Of a DNA stretch of 64,000 bases, positions 1 through 12,579 are shown piece after piece; positions within the stretch are counted from its first letter, which is position 1, and each line of letters begins with the position of its first letter. Made by a program: the position numbers and the translations under genes. The notes beneath the pieces were generated by a model. The model saw only the letters and a list, made by a program, of their open reading frames with translations. It did not search any database and had not been told where the DNA came from. The DNA comes from Gossypium raimondii (lineage: Eukaryota; Streptophyta; Magnoliopsida; Malvales; Malvaceae): NCBI RefSeq assembly GCF_025698545.1, contig NC_068571.1, forward strand, positions 50,935,733 to 50,999,732, in the 5' to 3' direction.

Positions 1-3000
1 TAAAAATCTTACAATTAAAGATCCGACACTAACACTTAAATCAAATGTCCTATAATCTTAAATCATGACTACTGAATATTCTGAAGAATAAAGTCTTAGT
101 TTGATTTTTATTTATTTATTAAAACAAATATATTCAAATACAATATTAAATAATCAAAATTTTTTAAAGAAATAAAAGACCTCGCAAGATTATTATTATT
201 ATTTACAAAAGCAAAGATACGGACGCATGCATGCATCAAAGAAGACAAATTCACCGGAATTGGCAGAAAGCTATAAAACTGAGTTTTGTAGCTTAATCAG
301 AACTTAGCGCAGATGTATATGTATATATAAGAGATCTGGTAGGAAAATGAGTAGATATGTATATACATATATATACACTACATAGTGACGTGTGTATATA
401 TACCATACACTTGTCTTTTCTCTTTTAATTCAGCCTTGAACTGGTTTTTTTCTTTTTCTTAAAAAATGTTTATGTTATTTTAGAAAAACAAACCTTTTTA
501 GCACAGAAAAAGTTCTGGGTTTTGTCCCAAAGCGTTTCAAAATAAAATCAATTACCATTTTTCCAGCATAAAATAAACTCATCATTGATAATATCTTTCC
601 TTTATATAATCAACTAACCTTTTGCTGATGAGCTGACATCTTACCCAGATTATATATACAGAAAAATGAGTCCCTATATATATATATATATATGTTCCTT
701 TAAATTGAGATAAATCGAGAACAAAGAGATATCCATGAAAATTATAACCAGGATTTTGTGAGATTTACAGCTTTTTCGACAAGATTTTTGTTTTAAAGTT
801 TATGCTTTCTTACTTACCCAAAACCTGAGGTGAGATTTTCGAGTCATAATTTAGTACCCTAACCGTAATCCGGCAGATTAGGTGGCTTCTCATTGTCCAA
901 GCGATTGGGCGACTGCCGTCTTAAGGAGTTTTCGGATTTTCTTTCTTGCAATCTTGTGTCGCATGACACAAACTATCAGATCCACCAAATATAATACATC
1001 AGATAATTAACCACAATATCTTTATACATATTCAAAGTCAAACTTAGTTTTTTGTATGAGAACTGCAAATAATAATGGAAGCCATTTCAGATATTTTCAG
1101 GAAGCGGTAGCTACGATTTTGGGAACTTAGGTCATCAAAAGAAATAATAATAATAATAATGAAATTCCTTTTTACTATATAATTGTTTATTGGTGTTGGG
1201 TCTATATACCTATGATGGCAGAAACATTATAAAGGAGGGCCCTCTCCACAAGAAGAGTGATGTATCTTTCAGTCATTAGACCCAACAAATCCTCAATATC
1301 TATGACAATTTTTTTCCTTCTCAAATTCAACACAAATATCAATGGGTTCACTGACCCCTGAGTTCAGACTGAGAAACTCCGGCCCTGTATATAAAGAGAG
1401 AGGATACTGTGTAGTGTGTACTGGATCCATCTTAGCCACCCACTTTCAATCTAACACTATTTCTGCACTAAATATAAATAAATAAAAAATAAGAGAAGGG
1501 ATTTTAGATTTTAAGATTCTGAATCTAAAACAATATAAAGTTGTAAAACCCATTGGGAGAGAGCATTCATCATCAATATTGGAAAACAATTGATGCCGGC
1601 CTTGATTTTTTTCTTTGACCTGAAAGTGAGTTTGTGTTTTTAATGTGATGTAGGAAGGAACATATGGTTGATATGATTTTGTCGATCCATATCATATGCA
1701 TGGTTTCTTTTAAATAAGTGTTACACATTCTAGTTGGGAACATGTGCTAGCTAGCAGTGCCACCACGCCTTCGAAACCAACTAAACTAAAAACTCTAAAT
1801 ATCTTATTCATCTCACTGTTGTTTAAATATAAACCAACAAAAACATGAGAACTAGATGAAAATGGCCAATTCATGTGCATCCGATAAACCAATTAGTATA
1901 TGTAGTAAGTAGTTGAATATTTCTCAAGTAATATTTTAAATTTAAAATTTGTAGATAAATAAACAATATTAAAAGAATTTATCTCGAAATAAAATCTGAC
2001 TCAGATTAACTCTTACGACCAGTAAACATCGAGAGAAATAAAAAAAGTTAAATCAGCTATGAACATATATGGGAAAAGATATTTACATACGTGTAAATAT
2101 ATACTATATCATGCATGTTTTTGGACACTCTTTCCAAATGGATTCAATGATTTCTTTTAATTTGGAAAAAGATCAACAACCAAATTGATTTAGTATACTT
2201 AATCTATAAGTAAAGATGTCAACCTTTTTTATTTTTCTCATTCAACACGTCATAATTAACAAAAGTGAGCATATATTTCACTTATTTTCGATAGGGGTGT
2301 TTTTTTCCCTCTCCTATTTACTACGTTTAACCCCAACCTACCCAATAGGGGATGAACTTCTCTCCCCTAATTTCTTTATATTTTTATGACTTTATTCAAG
2401 TTTTTCCCTATTCTTCAAGTAAAGAATCTATCACTTTGGTTTTGGAACATTATCAACTTATACATTTGGATAATGAAAGAATTTATGGTGAGGAGATTGT
2501 AAGTTTAAAGCATCAAAGTATGGTACAATTTAGGTGAAAGGTGGGGTGATTTTATGGGTGGAATAAAAGTAAAAGATGCCTTTTTTTTACGAGAAATAAT
2601 TTACAAATGACAAAAATCGTATATCATATGATCATCATTCTCCTTTATTAAAAACTTCAAATTTTATAAATAAATCAACAGTATATAATTTTTCTATATA
2701 TTTCACTATTAATGTATCAAAAGACGAACATGTCATGAAGATTGAAATGTAAATGTCCCGAACCCAAATGCATGTGATCCACACCCTAAATGCCATAAAT
2801 TTAGTAACTAGTTTTGTAGGCCAGCCAAAGGTTCGGGGGTTAGGCATTTTTAATGTGAAAATGGGCTAGCTAGGGTTAAACACTCACCCATTACATTTAC
2901 ATCACGGAAATTAAAAAAAGAAAAAGAAAGAAATTAATCCTTAGGGTTTTCATCTCAAACTAACTCCACGCTCTTTGATGGGTATTCCATCACACGCTCC

Positions 3001-4560
3001 AATGAAAGGGTGTTTACGTGGGAAGGCATCTTTAAAAGGTTTTTTAGGTCAATTTCTAAATAAAGTCCTTGCACCATGCATTTTTTACGTATTTAGTCTT
3101 TCAACTATAATTAATAATTTAGAGTAGATTTAAATATGTCAAAAGTCTTGTACTCTTCTAAAATTTAACATTTAGACTTTGAGTCCCCATTCTTTTTTAT
3201 TTATTTATAAATCTTGGTCCTTTCATCAATTTTACTATTAGAATTGTTGAAAGAAGGCAAAACAACTTTTTATCCTTAACATTTACAATTTTTGTCAAAT
3301 TGGTCTTTACTCTTAAAACCACATAAACAATTACAAAATGTTTTAAAATTATTTTTTTCATATTTTCAATAGAAGTATAATTTTTTTGAAAAATTAAAAC
3401 TCTTTGAAATTAATTTTTTAAAAATAAATTTAAATATTTAATAAAATTAAAAATATAAAAATTATGTTATTTACTCCATAAATCGTAATAAGGTCTCTCG
3501 AGCTATTTAGTCATCCATATTAAATCAAATTTGATCAAGATTTTTTATTTTAAATCAAACTAATTATATATATAAAAATATTTTATGTAAATTTAATTAT
3601 GAAGTATATTAAATATTAGTATATAATAAATTTTAGGGATAAATATCAAATTTATACATGAATTTTTGTCCAATGTGCAATTCAATATATGAATTTCAAT
3701 TTGGTGCAATTATACACATGGAATTTGAATTGTGGTACATATGCATACATGAAACTTTGATTTTGATTCAATTGTACACATTTAAAGAAATGAATACATA
3801 TATTTATTTTCCTATTCGGTTAATATAATTATTTTTGTTAACAATATATCAACGTAAAATTGTGCTAATTCAATAATGTTGTTAGTGATTCGGGAAAATT
3901 GAATCAAATTAAAATTTCATGTATAAAATTGCACAAAACTAAAGTTTATATATGACATTGCACATTGAATCAAAATTCATGTATAATTTTGATATTTATT
4001 CTAATTTATAAATAATGATACAAATTCTAAATTGATTCAAGTTAAATTTAAAATAATTATATTAACAAAATTATATTATAGTTATCTAAATATAATTATA
4101 TTTAAAATTTATATTACATTTAATATAAATTGATTTAGAGTTTGTATCATTACTTAAAATATATTTTATTTTAATAATTTGTATACTTTATAATTAAATT
4201 TACATAAAATTATTTTTATATATAATTAATTTGATTCAAAATTAAAAAAATATTCATTTTGAAAAGTAGAGATATTAGAAATAATTAAATTATAATAGAG
4301 AGACTAAATCTAAAAAAAATGCATAGTACAGGGATGTTCTATGAAAATCTACTAATATTTAATGCTTTGGGAACAGGAGCGTGTACCAACGCGTTCTAAT
4401 AGTGCGCTTTTTTCATTATTCCAATCTAGGGCAACACCCATAATGGAATTGTGATAAGAACCGAACCTCACTTCCACGTGGGCCAAATCCATTGGTTCTT
4501 TTTCCTAGCATTGGTTTTCTCTCTTATACTTTCTAAATAAAATAAAATAAAATAAATTAT
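1..4560. other. AT-rich intergenic region upstream of EMF1
   Basis: No reading frame here has the codon content, splice context or family similarity of a gene. The stretch holds short AT microsatellites (for example 681-691), a TATA-like TATATAAA near 1388-1395 with no gene attached that I can see, and one MITE (3636-4003, listed separately). The small open frames at 1710, 2352 and 2635 look like chance. Confidence 0.6.
3636..4003. mobile_element. MITE-like element, copy 1 of a family seen again at 44128 and about 28908
   Basis: The ends are inverted: GGGATAAATATCAAA at the left pairs with the right end, which reads TTTGATATTTATTC. The interior (ACATTTAAAGAAATGAATAC, the ATATATTTATTTTC block, TTCAATAATGTTGTTAGTG) recurs with roughly 75-80% similarity by eye at 44128-44462, and in reverse near 28908-29200. 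A repeated unit with inverted ends and no coding capacity fits a MITE. The superfamily is not assigned because no clear target duplication was found. Confidence 0.6.
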
Positions 4561-6098
4561 ATAGAAATATTTTTTTTACAGATGATTTTTAATACAACAA
4601 CAACAAAAGACCCTCCTTTCAAGGACAAAAGATAAAAACTCTTTTCTTGTCTACTCTTCTTTCTCTCTCTCTCTAAAAGAATCGAAAAACCTCTCCTTTG
4701 TTGAAGCTAGGGTTTCTCCAAACGTCGCACTCAAATTATACACGACGAGCTTCAGATCTCTTCAGAAAGACTCAATCTTCTACTAGGTCGATCAATGTTC
4801 TTCCTTTTGATACCATTTTCTCGACTGGCCGTGAAGAATCGAAGCTGGGTTGGTTTTAGATTGTCTTAAGAGGTAATAACTCAAATAAAGGTATTTTTTT
4901 CTGATCTAATTACAATTTAAAGCTCTGGGTTTGTTTTGTTATTGATTTGTTTCCTTTTGATTAATACGAGTTTAAGCTGAGCTGGAGCTTTTTGTTTATT
5001 TCAGTTATCTTGGGTTAGTTTACTGTGTTTAGTACGTTAAGTTTAGACTTTTATTGACGTTTTGGCATCTGGGTTTGCTTTATGAGTTAATATATTCACC
5101 TTTTTAATGGATATTTTATGTACTCTTTTATCGGTTTTGTGGTCGTGGAAATGATGTTCACTGTTCACTAGCTTGTGAATTTTGATAGTTATGAAACCCT
5201 AGATAAAATTTTTCATTTTATGGATTATTGTAACATCAAACTCGAAGGCTTGGAGGTGAGTTTTAAAGCTTATTATTTTTGCATTGATAACAAGACTATT
5301 ATTCTCATCGAAAACTTTAGTTCGTATTATCTGATAAAACCCTAACATGTTTTTTTACCTTATTGGTGTAATTTGATGATTTACTTTGTATTCTAAATGG
5401 ATGGGTTTTGCTATATAATCTATTAGGATGTTATTGAAACATTAATGCTGTAACTGCAATCATATTTATGTTTGGTTTCATGGGAACTAGGGTTTCCAAT
5501 TTTGTTCCCTTTGAATAGTATTCAGTCCTCTACTGCTATAAGTTATTATTTTATGTAATAAATCACCATATATAGGGGCTTTCCAGCTTCTCATCTTTTC
5601 TATTGTATCCGTCTTACTGTATTGCTGTTATTTCATCTTGAATTCCTAGGAATCATTAAGTGCGTGCTTAAGTTCTTGTGCTATACTTAATATCTTAGAG
5701 CTTCATGCATGTTGATTACATAGCTTATGGACATGGTCACACTGTTACCATGTATTGTTATCAATGCTCATGACAGCTTATGGATATAGTTACACTGTTA
5801 CTATGTATTGTTATCAATGCTCATGGCAGCTTATGGATATAGTTACACTGTTACTATGTATTGTTATCAATGCTCATGGCAGCTTATGGATATAGTTACA
5901 CTGTTACTATGTATTGTTATCAATGCTCATGGCAGCTTATGGATATAGTTACACTGTTACTATGTATTGTTATCAATGCTCATGGCATATCTAATTGTTG
6001 CACATTGGTGTTATCCGTTAGTTACTCATAGCATGGAGACAACTACTGTGGTCAAGGAAACTCATCACAGTTGCAGTTCTAATCTTGTCGCCAAGTCC
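4561..6098 (+). promoter_or_regulatory. EMF1: Probable EMF1 promoter-proximal region, 5' leader and leader intron
   Basis: A pyrimidine-rich stretch (TTCTTTCTCTCTCTCTC around 4655-4672) followed by GC-richer sequence to about 4870 looks like a transcribed 5' leader. Possible splice donors at GAG|GTAATA (about 4873) and AAG|GTATTT (about 4891) would begin a leader intron of roughly 1 kb before the coding exon. The exact transcription start and leader splice acceptor cannot be fixed from sequence alone. Confidence 0.35.
5722..5986. repeat. Tandem array of five 53-bp units in the EMF1 leader
   Basis: Five head-to-tail copies start at 5722, 5775, 5828, 5881 and 5934. Each begins AGCTTATGGATATAGTTACA and ends CAATGCTCATGGC. 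Copy 1 differs at several sites; copies 2-5 are almost identical, so the array expanded recently. It ends 47 bp before an in-frame ATG at 6033 and 113 bp before the EMF1 start chosen here. Confidence 0.95.
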
Positions 6099-9000
6099 AT
6101 GGAATCACCCATAAAGATTGACTCAATATCCATAGATCTTATCAATGCTAATGATGACATTGATACTAGGAAGTGTGAACATTTTTCTATTCGGTAAGCC
6201 ATGATCCTTAATATTCAGTGCTCTTGTCTACTTGTTGAACTTGCTCAAGCTCTCTATATACTACCATTGTTGTTGAAAATGGGTTTATGGTAGCTGCAGT
6301 TTGAGTGTGGGCTATATGCAGCGAGTGTACCTATGTGAGAGAGGTATCTTTCCTTAGTGGAATCAATTGATACGTGAGGGTATATCCTAATAAATGCTTT
6401 TGAAATCATCTATCAAAATGAGAATTATTGATAGAATTAATTAACTTATTTCTTTCCTTCAGTTGTTCATGCTTCCTCACTAACTTCATAGCTTTCTTGT
6501 TTGTGTGTGTGCACGATGACTTTTCTCCACATTTTAGGGATTGGATCAAAATGTCTTGGATATTCTAGTTATAAATTAGTGCATTAGCTGAGGTATTTTA
6601 TTCTTTATCAACATATTGTTTGAGATAGAATGGAATGTTGAGATCATATCTCCAACAAATATGAAAGTATACTAAACATCTAATTTATGTAATGGCATCG
6701 AATAAAGGGATTACAGTTATAAGTTGAGGTAAACTTATTGCAAGATTTGATATCTATAAATGGTTTCTGCTGATACATAGTTCTTTGAGCACTACTTTCA
6801 GACTTGCTAGTTGCTATATGCAGTGCATTAATGGTCATGTTGGAAGTCTTACTCATAAATTCCCTTTATAATTTGAGGGAAATTTATTGCAAGATTTGAT
6901 ATCTATAAATGGCTTCTGCAGATGTATAGTTCTTTGAGTACTCCCTTCAAACTTGCTAGTTGCTATATGTGGTGCATTAATGGTCATGTTGGAAGTCTTC
7001 CTCATAAATTCCCTTTGATTTAAATGCAGTGGATATGCATCTGAGATGCGCAGGAAAGACTGGAAGAAAAGTTGGCCATTTTCATTAGATGGTGGCCAGA
7101 ATATATTTAAAGAACAGAACTGTAAGCTTCCTCCTTTACTTGTTCCAAAGTTCAGATGGTGGTGTTGCCAGAACTGTCTGCGGGACATTGGGGCTGAAGG
7201 CAGTATAAATGAAGAAAGAAATGTTACTAATGATAGTAGCAAATTGAAATCCTTTGGCTCTTGTCCCCTTGTGTCATCCCTTGGGGATTCTGTAGTGTCT
7301 TCATCAGGTTTGCTGCAGGCTGGAAAGAGTAATGTTGACTCAAGAAAATGTGATGCTATTGCTTGTTTGAATGTTAATAGCAGTCATCCTTTCGTTAGTG
7401 GTAAAAGTGACAAGAGAGTGGAAAACACAGATGTACAGGTCATAGGTATATATCTATCCTAGCTCAGTCTTCATGTGGCTACCACTAAATTAGAACTTAA
7501 ATTGTTTTGGTTGTTTTTCCAGGGCAAACAGATATCTTAGAAAATAACATTAATAAGGAGATTCCGAAATATGCTGGAATAGAAGTTATTGCTAGCCTTA
7601 TGAAGCAAGCACTTTGTTTAGATGAAAAAGGTATGTCTACCATGAGTAAAAGACCATATAAATAAACTTAAGCATTTTCCTGCATTGCAACTGAAACTGG
7701 AACAACAGTAGCTGCAATAACACTGTTTCTTATTTCTGCAACAGTGGCTTCTCTGCAACATCATAATCCCAATTTAGAAGATAATGAAGTTGCTGGTGTC
7801 AAGCTTCCTGAATCAAATGTGGAGCATGCAGTTAAGGATGCCACTGAAATACGTCAAACAGGAAAATCTGCCTGTGATCAACAGATGGAGTTGGTAACAG
7901 GTTGTGGATCCCATGGAATAGCAAGTACAGTTCATAGGGTTCCTGATACTTTCAAGATTCATACAGATGGACATTCTTCTTTGGAATTAGATGATTGTGA
8001 TTACACATCATCTGATAGTGATGAGGTATTGCCTGGAACTGCATCTGGCAGCGTGCATCGAAGAAAAAACCGTAAGGTGCGTCTGCTGACCGAATTGTTG
8101 GGTAAAAACAAAGATGAAAAAACTAATCTCACGAGTACAGAGGATTCTCCTTCTAGTACCAATCCTGATGCGTCCGTACACATAGATTCAGTATCTGCTT
8201 CCCAAGGTCCGGTCACTTTCCATGGAAATGTTATGAGTAGTTTGGCTCGTAGAAGGAAAAGAAAGATGCCACAGGATGAAGAATGGATGCCTGGGGAATT
8301 GATGAGCTCTCCAAATAATGGCCATAAAAACCTTAGGACCTTCAACAGAGATGCAGAAACTGCTGATGGAATCACAAGTTCTGATTCAGAAGGTACAATT
8401 AACAGAAGCAGCTTACAGACTCCAGCAAAGAGCAATTTGGTTAACTTTAAAGTTGATAGAAGTCCTATTCTAGGAAAGAAGAAAAACAAAAAGACCCAGA
8501 GTATTGATCAATGTCCATCCTTGCATCTGTCTCGAGAAAATCTGCAGAAGGAAAGACAGAAAAAGCCTGGAGATGCCACTAAGAGTGATGCCACTGATAT
8601 TGCTTTGTACAAATCAAATGATGTATCTGCAGGCAGTGGGTTCAATCCCTTAACTCTATCTGCCGCAATGGCAGAAAAAAAGTCTAATTTGTTGAAGAAA
8701 AAGAGCAAGATGCATCTAGATCATGATCGGCAAGCTTCTCCAGTTCCTTGGAACAATGGCATTCTCAGAGAAGGTCTGACTTCAAGGGAAGATGTAGAAA
8801 TAAGACAAATTGGGAATGTAGCTGTTCCTCTTGAATTAACCCAGGATGCATCACCTGAAAAAGGAGTGCAATTTTCCCTTAGTAATTGCTTTCCTGCTAA
8901 AAGATATGATGCAAAATGTAGTACTTCAATAAGAGATGGGCTACAATCTTTATCATCTTGCCAAGGGTGTGTTCTTAGTGAATATGATACTAGGAGGAAA

Positions 9001-11563
9001 GATCTAAACATGAACCATGTTGGAGAGTGTACTTTTCCAACTAAATCTCAAGTTGATGCCTTCCTTTGGAAGGGTATGCATGTTGATCTCAACAGTAATC
9101 AAATCACATACGGAATACCGTTCCTAAATGAGACGCAGAAGCACAGATCTCCTGATGAAGTTGGGAGTTGTTCCACAATGCTGCAAATGGTATGAACTTT
9201 TATTCTGTTGATCAAGTAGTGAACTGGCATTTATAATGAAAAAGAAAATAAATTCATAAGATATTTTTGCAGAATCATTTGTGTGATCTTTCCCCACATT
9301 TATTTTTCCTCTGTAACCAAGTTTGTTTTTACATTCAGTTTTGGCATACATGAATTATTCAAGTTATGATTAGCATTTAGAATAAAGTTTCTGGAATTTT
9401 CAGATCAACTATATATATATTTTTGAGCCAGAAACTTTCCCTTTTCTTCAACCAGTTATAAAACTTCAAAAAGGTACGTACATCTTTTTCTTTTTTGGGA
9501 AAACTGGTTCACATCTTTTTCTTTTGCTTTGAAACAACTTTTGCTTCCATCCTTAATCCTTACTCCAAAATACAGATCTCTTGGAATTTTTTAAAACACT
9601 AATTGGTTCTGATATAAGCTCATGTTATCTAATATATGAAAGCTTAGATACTAGCATTTTTGTTGATAACTTTGAAGATGGCATATATATGTAGCATTAA
9701 CTTAAGCAATCATGTGAACTTTATGGCAAACATTTCCAACGTAATGAGGAAAAGTTCTGCTAATTAATGCATCTGTTTTTCCATCATGTTGTTTCTGTGA
9801 AATTGAGAAGAGGGTTTCTTTCCATCTTATCTCTTTTGCAGGATTTCAGTGTTACAAGCAACAATGGGAGAACTATGGAGTTTCCAGACCATGCAACAGT
9901 TGCCAGGGAGCATTATGATCAACGTGTTGAAATGGTTTCTGAGCAAGGAGCTGCAGATGACATAATGGAAATTGCTGAACTCATGGCAAAGAATCAGTAT
10001 GAACGGTGTCTTCCTGATACTGAAATTGATAAACAGCTGCCAGAAACCAGTAACACCAAAATTCATCAGAGGGTGGATCTTAATAAAGTATATGAAAATG
10101 AAGAGATGATCCTGTTTCAAGAGACCCCAGATAAACTGGAAGCTCAAGCTAAAAACGAAAGAATTGGCAAGTTTGCAAGAGGCGATAATGTGGGATCCAG
10201 CAAGCAAAAGTCAGTGGACTATTTCTCTCATATAGACCGAAACCAGTACAAGATGAGCCAGTTGGAACAAGGTTACCCCCCTGCAGGCTTTAGACCTTTT
10301 CCTCTATGTGGAGAGAAGCCATTGAATGGGGTCCAATTTTCTGCCACCAATTCCATCAGGCAAAACAGTGCTCAAAATTGCCAGCAGGTAAGGAACATGG
10401 TTGGGCAAAGGTCCTCTCATGCTAATGTGCAGGCATTGGGAGTTTGTAACACATGCCAGAGTGCTCCACCGCAGAATAAAGAAGTAGCTCACCTATGGTC
10501 ATCCATGATACCGAGTAGCATGTCCTATGTGCACAGCATCCCTCAAAAGTGTGCTGATCAGGTTGCAAGTTTAGATGTGCTTTCACATTGCCCCAGCAGT
10601 CTACCTAAGGGAAATATGAGCCGAAATGATGACCGGAACTTCTTGAATCTGGCTTCAAACTATGAGAAGCATTGTAGGAAGTTTGATTCTGAAGCGCTTA
10701 GAAGGACACATACAGATTACTCATTTTCTTGCAAGCATAATGGGGCAGGGCCGTTAGATCTGTATTCGAATGAAACAATACCAGCCATGCATTTACTCAG
10801 TCTTATGGATGCAGGGTTACAGTCAGGGGCATCAGTTGATGTTGATGGAAACCAAAGATTTGTTAAGAAAACTTCTTTTGTTCCTGGTCATCGTCCTAAG
10901 GAGTTTTCAAGCATGCCATCAGGGGGATATAGAACCAATTCAATGAAACATCTATCATTTGATTGCTACAGTAAAAACCACCTACCTGAGAGTTTCTGTG
11001 AGTGTGTGTCAGCCACTCCAGCAGTCGGTCCTTCTACTTCATTCCAGCATGGTAAAAGTTTCAAGAAAGCACCTGATTTTGTGGGTCAAATTTCACTGAA
11101 GTCTCGAGAAAAAGAGAAAAACAAATGCTCAGACTCGCAAAGGCAGAGTAAAAACCACAGATCACAAAAAACTTCATCTTCAAATAGTGGCTTAAACACA
11201 ACTTGTGGATCTATTCCTGTTCATAGTTTGCCGAAATTGGCGCTTGGAACTGCAGATTTTACGATGTTTCCCATGACATTTCATCCAAAGGAGAGTGCAA
11301 CAAAACAGAAGCATAAGGCTCATTCTATGAGCGGCACTCTCTTCCATCCAAAAAGTGGTTCAGAGACTGGTATCTGCCACATTAATAGAAACCCTGCTGA
11401 TTTTACTGTGCCTGAAGCTGGAAATAAGTACATGATTGGTGGTGAAGACCTTAAATTTGGAAGGGAAAAAGCTCCGTCATCTGGATTGGTAAAATTGGTT
11501 GGGCACAAGCGTGAGAGGAAGCATGCAATTAGGAAAGAGCATTCACGAAATCGAACCTCATGA
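6099..11563 (+). CDS. EMF1: EMBRYONIC FLOWER 1 (EMF1), plant Polycomb-associated repressor
   Basis: Coding exons are 6099-6193, 7030-7445, 7523-7630, 7745-9189 and 9842-11563; phases close and give 1261 aa, against about 1100 in Arabidopsis. The N-terminus (IKIDSISIDL, then KCEHFSIRG across the first intron, W-P-F, VPKFRWWCC) aligns with EMF1. Other family blocks are basic KVRLLTELLG near residue 310, MEIAELMAKNQYERCLPD near 730, ACDTCQS-like CNTCQSAP, and NRNPADFTVPEAG near the C-terminus. EMF1 is a nuclear, DNA- and RNA-binding repressor that works with PRC2/PRC1-type complexes to keep flowering and seed genes silent; that role is family knowledge. The start at 6099 matches the Arabidopsis N-terminus. 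An in-frame ATG at 6033 would add 22 residues. Intron 2 needs the donor at 7446 (G|GTATAT), because using GTCATA seven bases earlier breaks the frame. Confidence 0.93.
6724..7021. repeat. 149-bp tandem duplication at the 3' end of EMF1 intron 1
   Basis: 6724-6872 and 6873-7021 are two copies at an offset of exactly 149 bp (TTGAGGTAAAC versus TTGAGGGAAAT at the starts, ATAAATTCCCTTT near the ends). The second copy abuts the splice acceptor of exon 2 (AAATGCAG at 7022-7029). A substitution in copy 2 creates GGCTTCTGCAG (6911-6921), an acceptor-like site that copy 1 lacks (GGTTTCTGCTG). Confidence 0.9.
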
Positions 11564-12579
11564 GACTGTTACAATTATATTTTCTGGTATCTTCATTCTG
11601 GTTTCAAACTGATCCCTTCCGTTGCACTTCCTCTACCTGAATTCTTCAATTAGAAATTGACTTGTCTAATTTTCTGCAGGAAAAACCCGAAGCACCCTCT
11701 TTGATGCCCAGGAACAACACCCCAAAAAAAAAACAGAAAAGCTTAAAAGCTTTATCAAATGTCTGACTTCAAACCGGTCAGATTTACTACACAAGTTGAA
11801 TTTTTTGGCCTTGAAAAAAGAAAAAGCTAGGTGCACGGTAAGGCCTGTAAATATTTGCATATGCCTCGACCCCTGCACAACCGCCCTTACATTACATGTC
11901 AACTGAAATTATTCGATGTTGTATGCTGGCGTTGTCCTGAACAAGTGTTTGTAAAACCTAAATACTGCCCTTCATTTGTACTCAAAAGTGCTTGTTTGTC
12001 ACTTAAATAAGTTGGTTTATGCTCCATTCTTGAGCCAGTTATTGAGAGTGGAAACAGAACAGGCAATTAGTCAATATAAGAGCCTTATAGGGATACTCTA
12101 TACCTGTATTTTTAGTAATTATTCAGTTGTAATTTACAGTTCTTAAGGTTTGAGAAGAAGAGATAAACATGGATGGTATCCTATGAAGCCTGTGGGATAT
12201 ACATATATACCTTCCAAAGTCGTTTTGCTGTTTTATCGTGTATGTTGTGCTTTCCCTTTTTGATTACTAAACTAACTTTTATGGATAACATGATTTCTCT
12301 TATCATGAGAGTCCTGAGATGAAGATTATCCAAGTTCCAGTGAATTCTCCTTTTTAGCATGAGAAGCTATGTTATTCTGATTTGAAGTGAGTGTTGGAGT
12401 ATCATGTACACAAGTATATATATTGCATATAAATATTATAATTTTGTACCAATCAATATGGATTAATATGCATTGGTACAAGTTGGTATGGGTTGAAACA
12501 AATTGGAACACATCGAAATCTTAATCGTAATTGAACCTATATTATTTGGTATCGATTGAAGGACAACATGGCACATACT
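11564..12579 (+). other. EMF1 3' flank, probable 3' UTR then intergenic
   Basis: Moderate base composition persists after the stop to about 12,060, with poly-A and poly-T runs and an AAATAAG motif near 12,006, as expected of a transcribed trailer. A TTTTCTGCAG acceptor-like site at 11,671-11,680 could end a 3'-UTR intron. No further reading frame is supported. Beyond about 12,300 the sequence becomes intergenic up to the LTR-like element. Confidence 0.4.

Noticed and set aside
880..975. Minus-strand peptide ending NEKPPNLPDYG, resembling a protein C-terminus behind an AG acceptor
   Set aside because: No upstream exons on the minus strand could be found between 1000 and 4600, so the resemblance is not enough.
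1188..1300. 11-bp inverted pair TGTTGGGTCTA / TAGACCCAACA, considered as a miRNA hairpin
   Set aside because: Pairing does not extend beyond 11 bp and the loop is about 75 nt, unlike a miRNA precursor; no known mature sequence recognised.
5722..5986. CRISPR-like appearance of regularly spaced repeats
   Set aside because: The 53-bp units are directly abutting with no unique spacers, and this is a plant nuclear genome; a simple tandem array explains it.
8001..9011. Minus-strand frames of 66-162 codons opposite EMF1 exon 4
   Set aside because: They are antisense shadows of the EMF1 coding exon.
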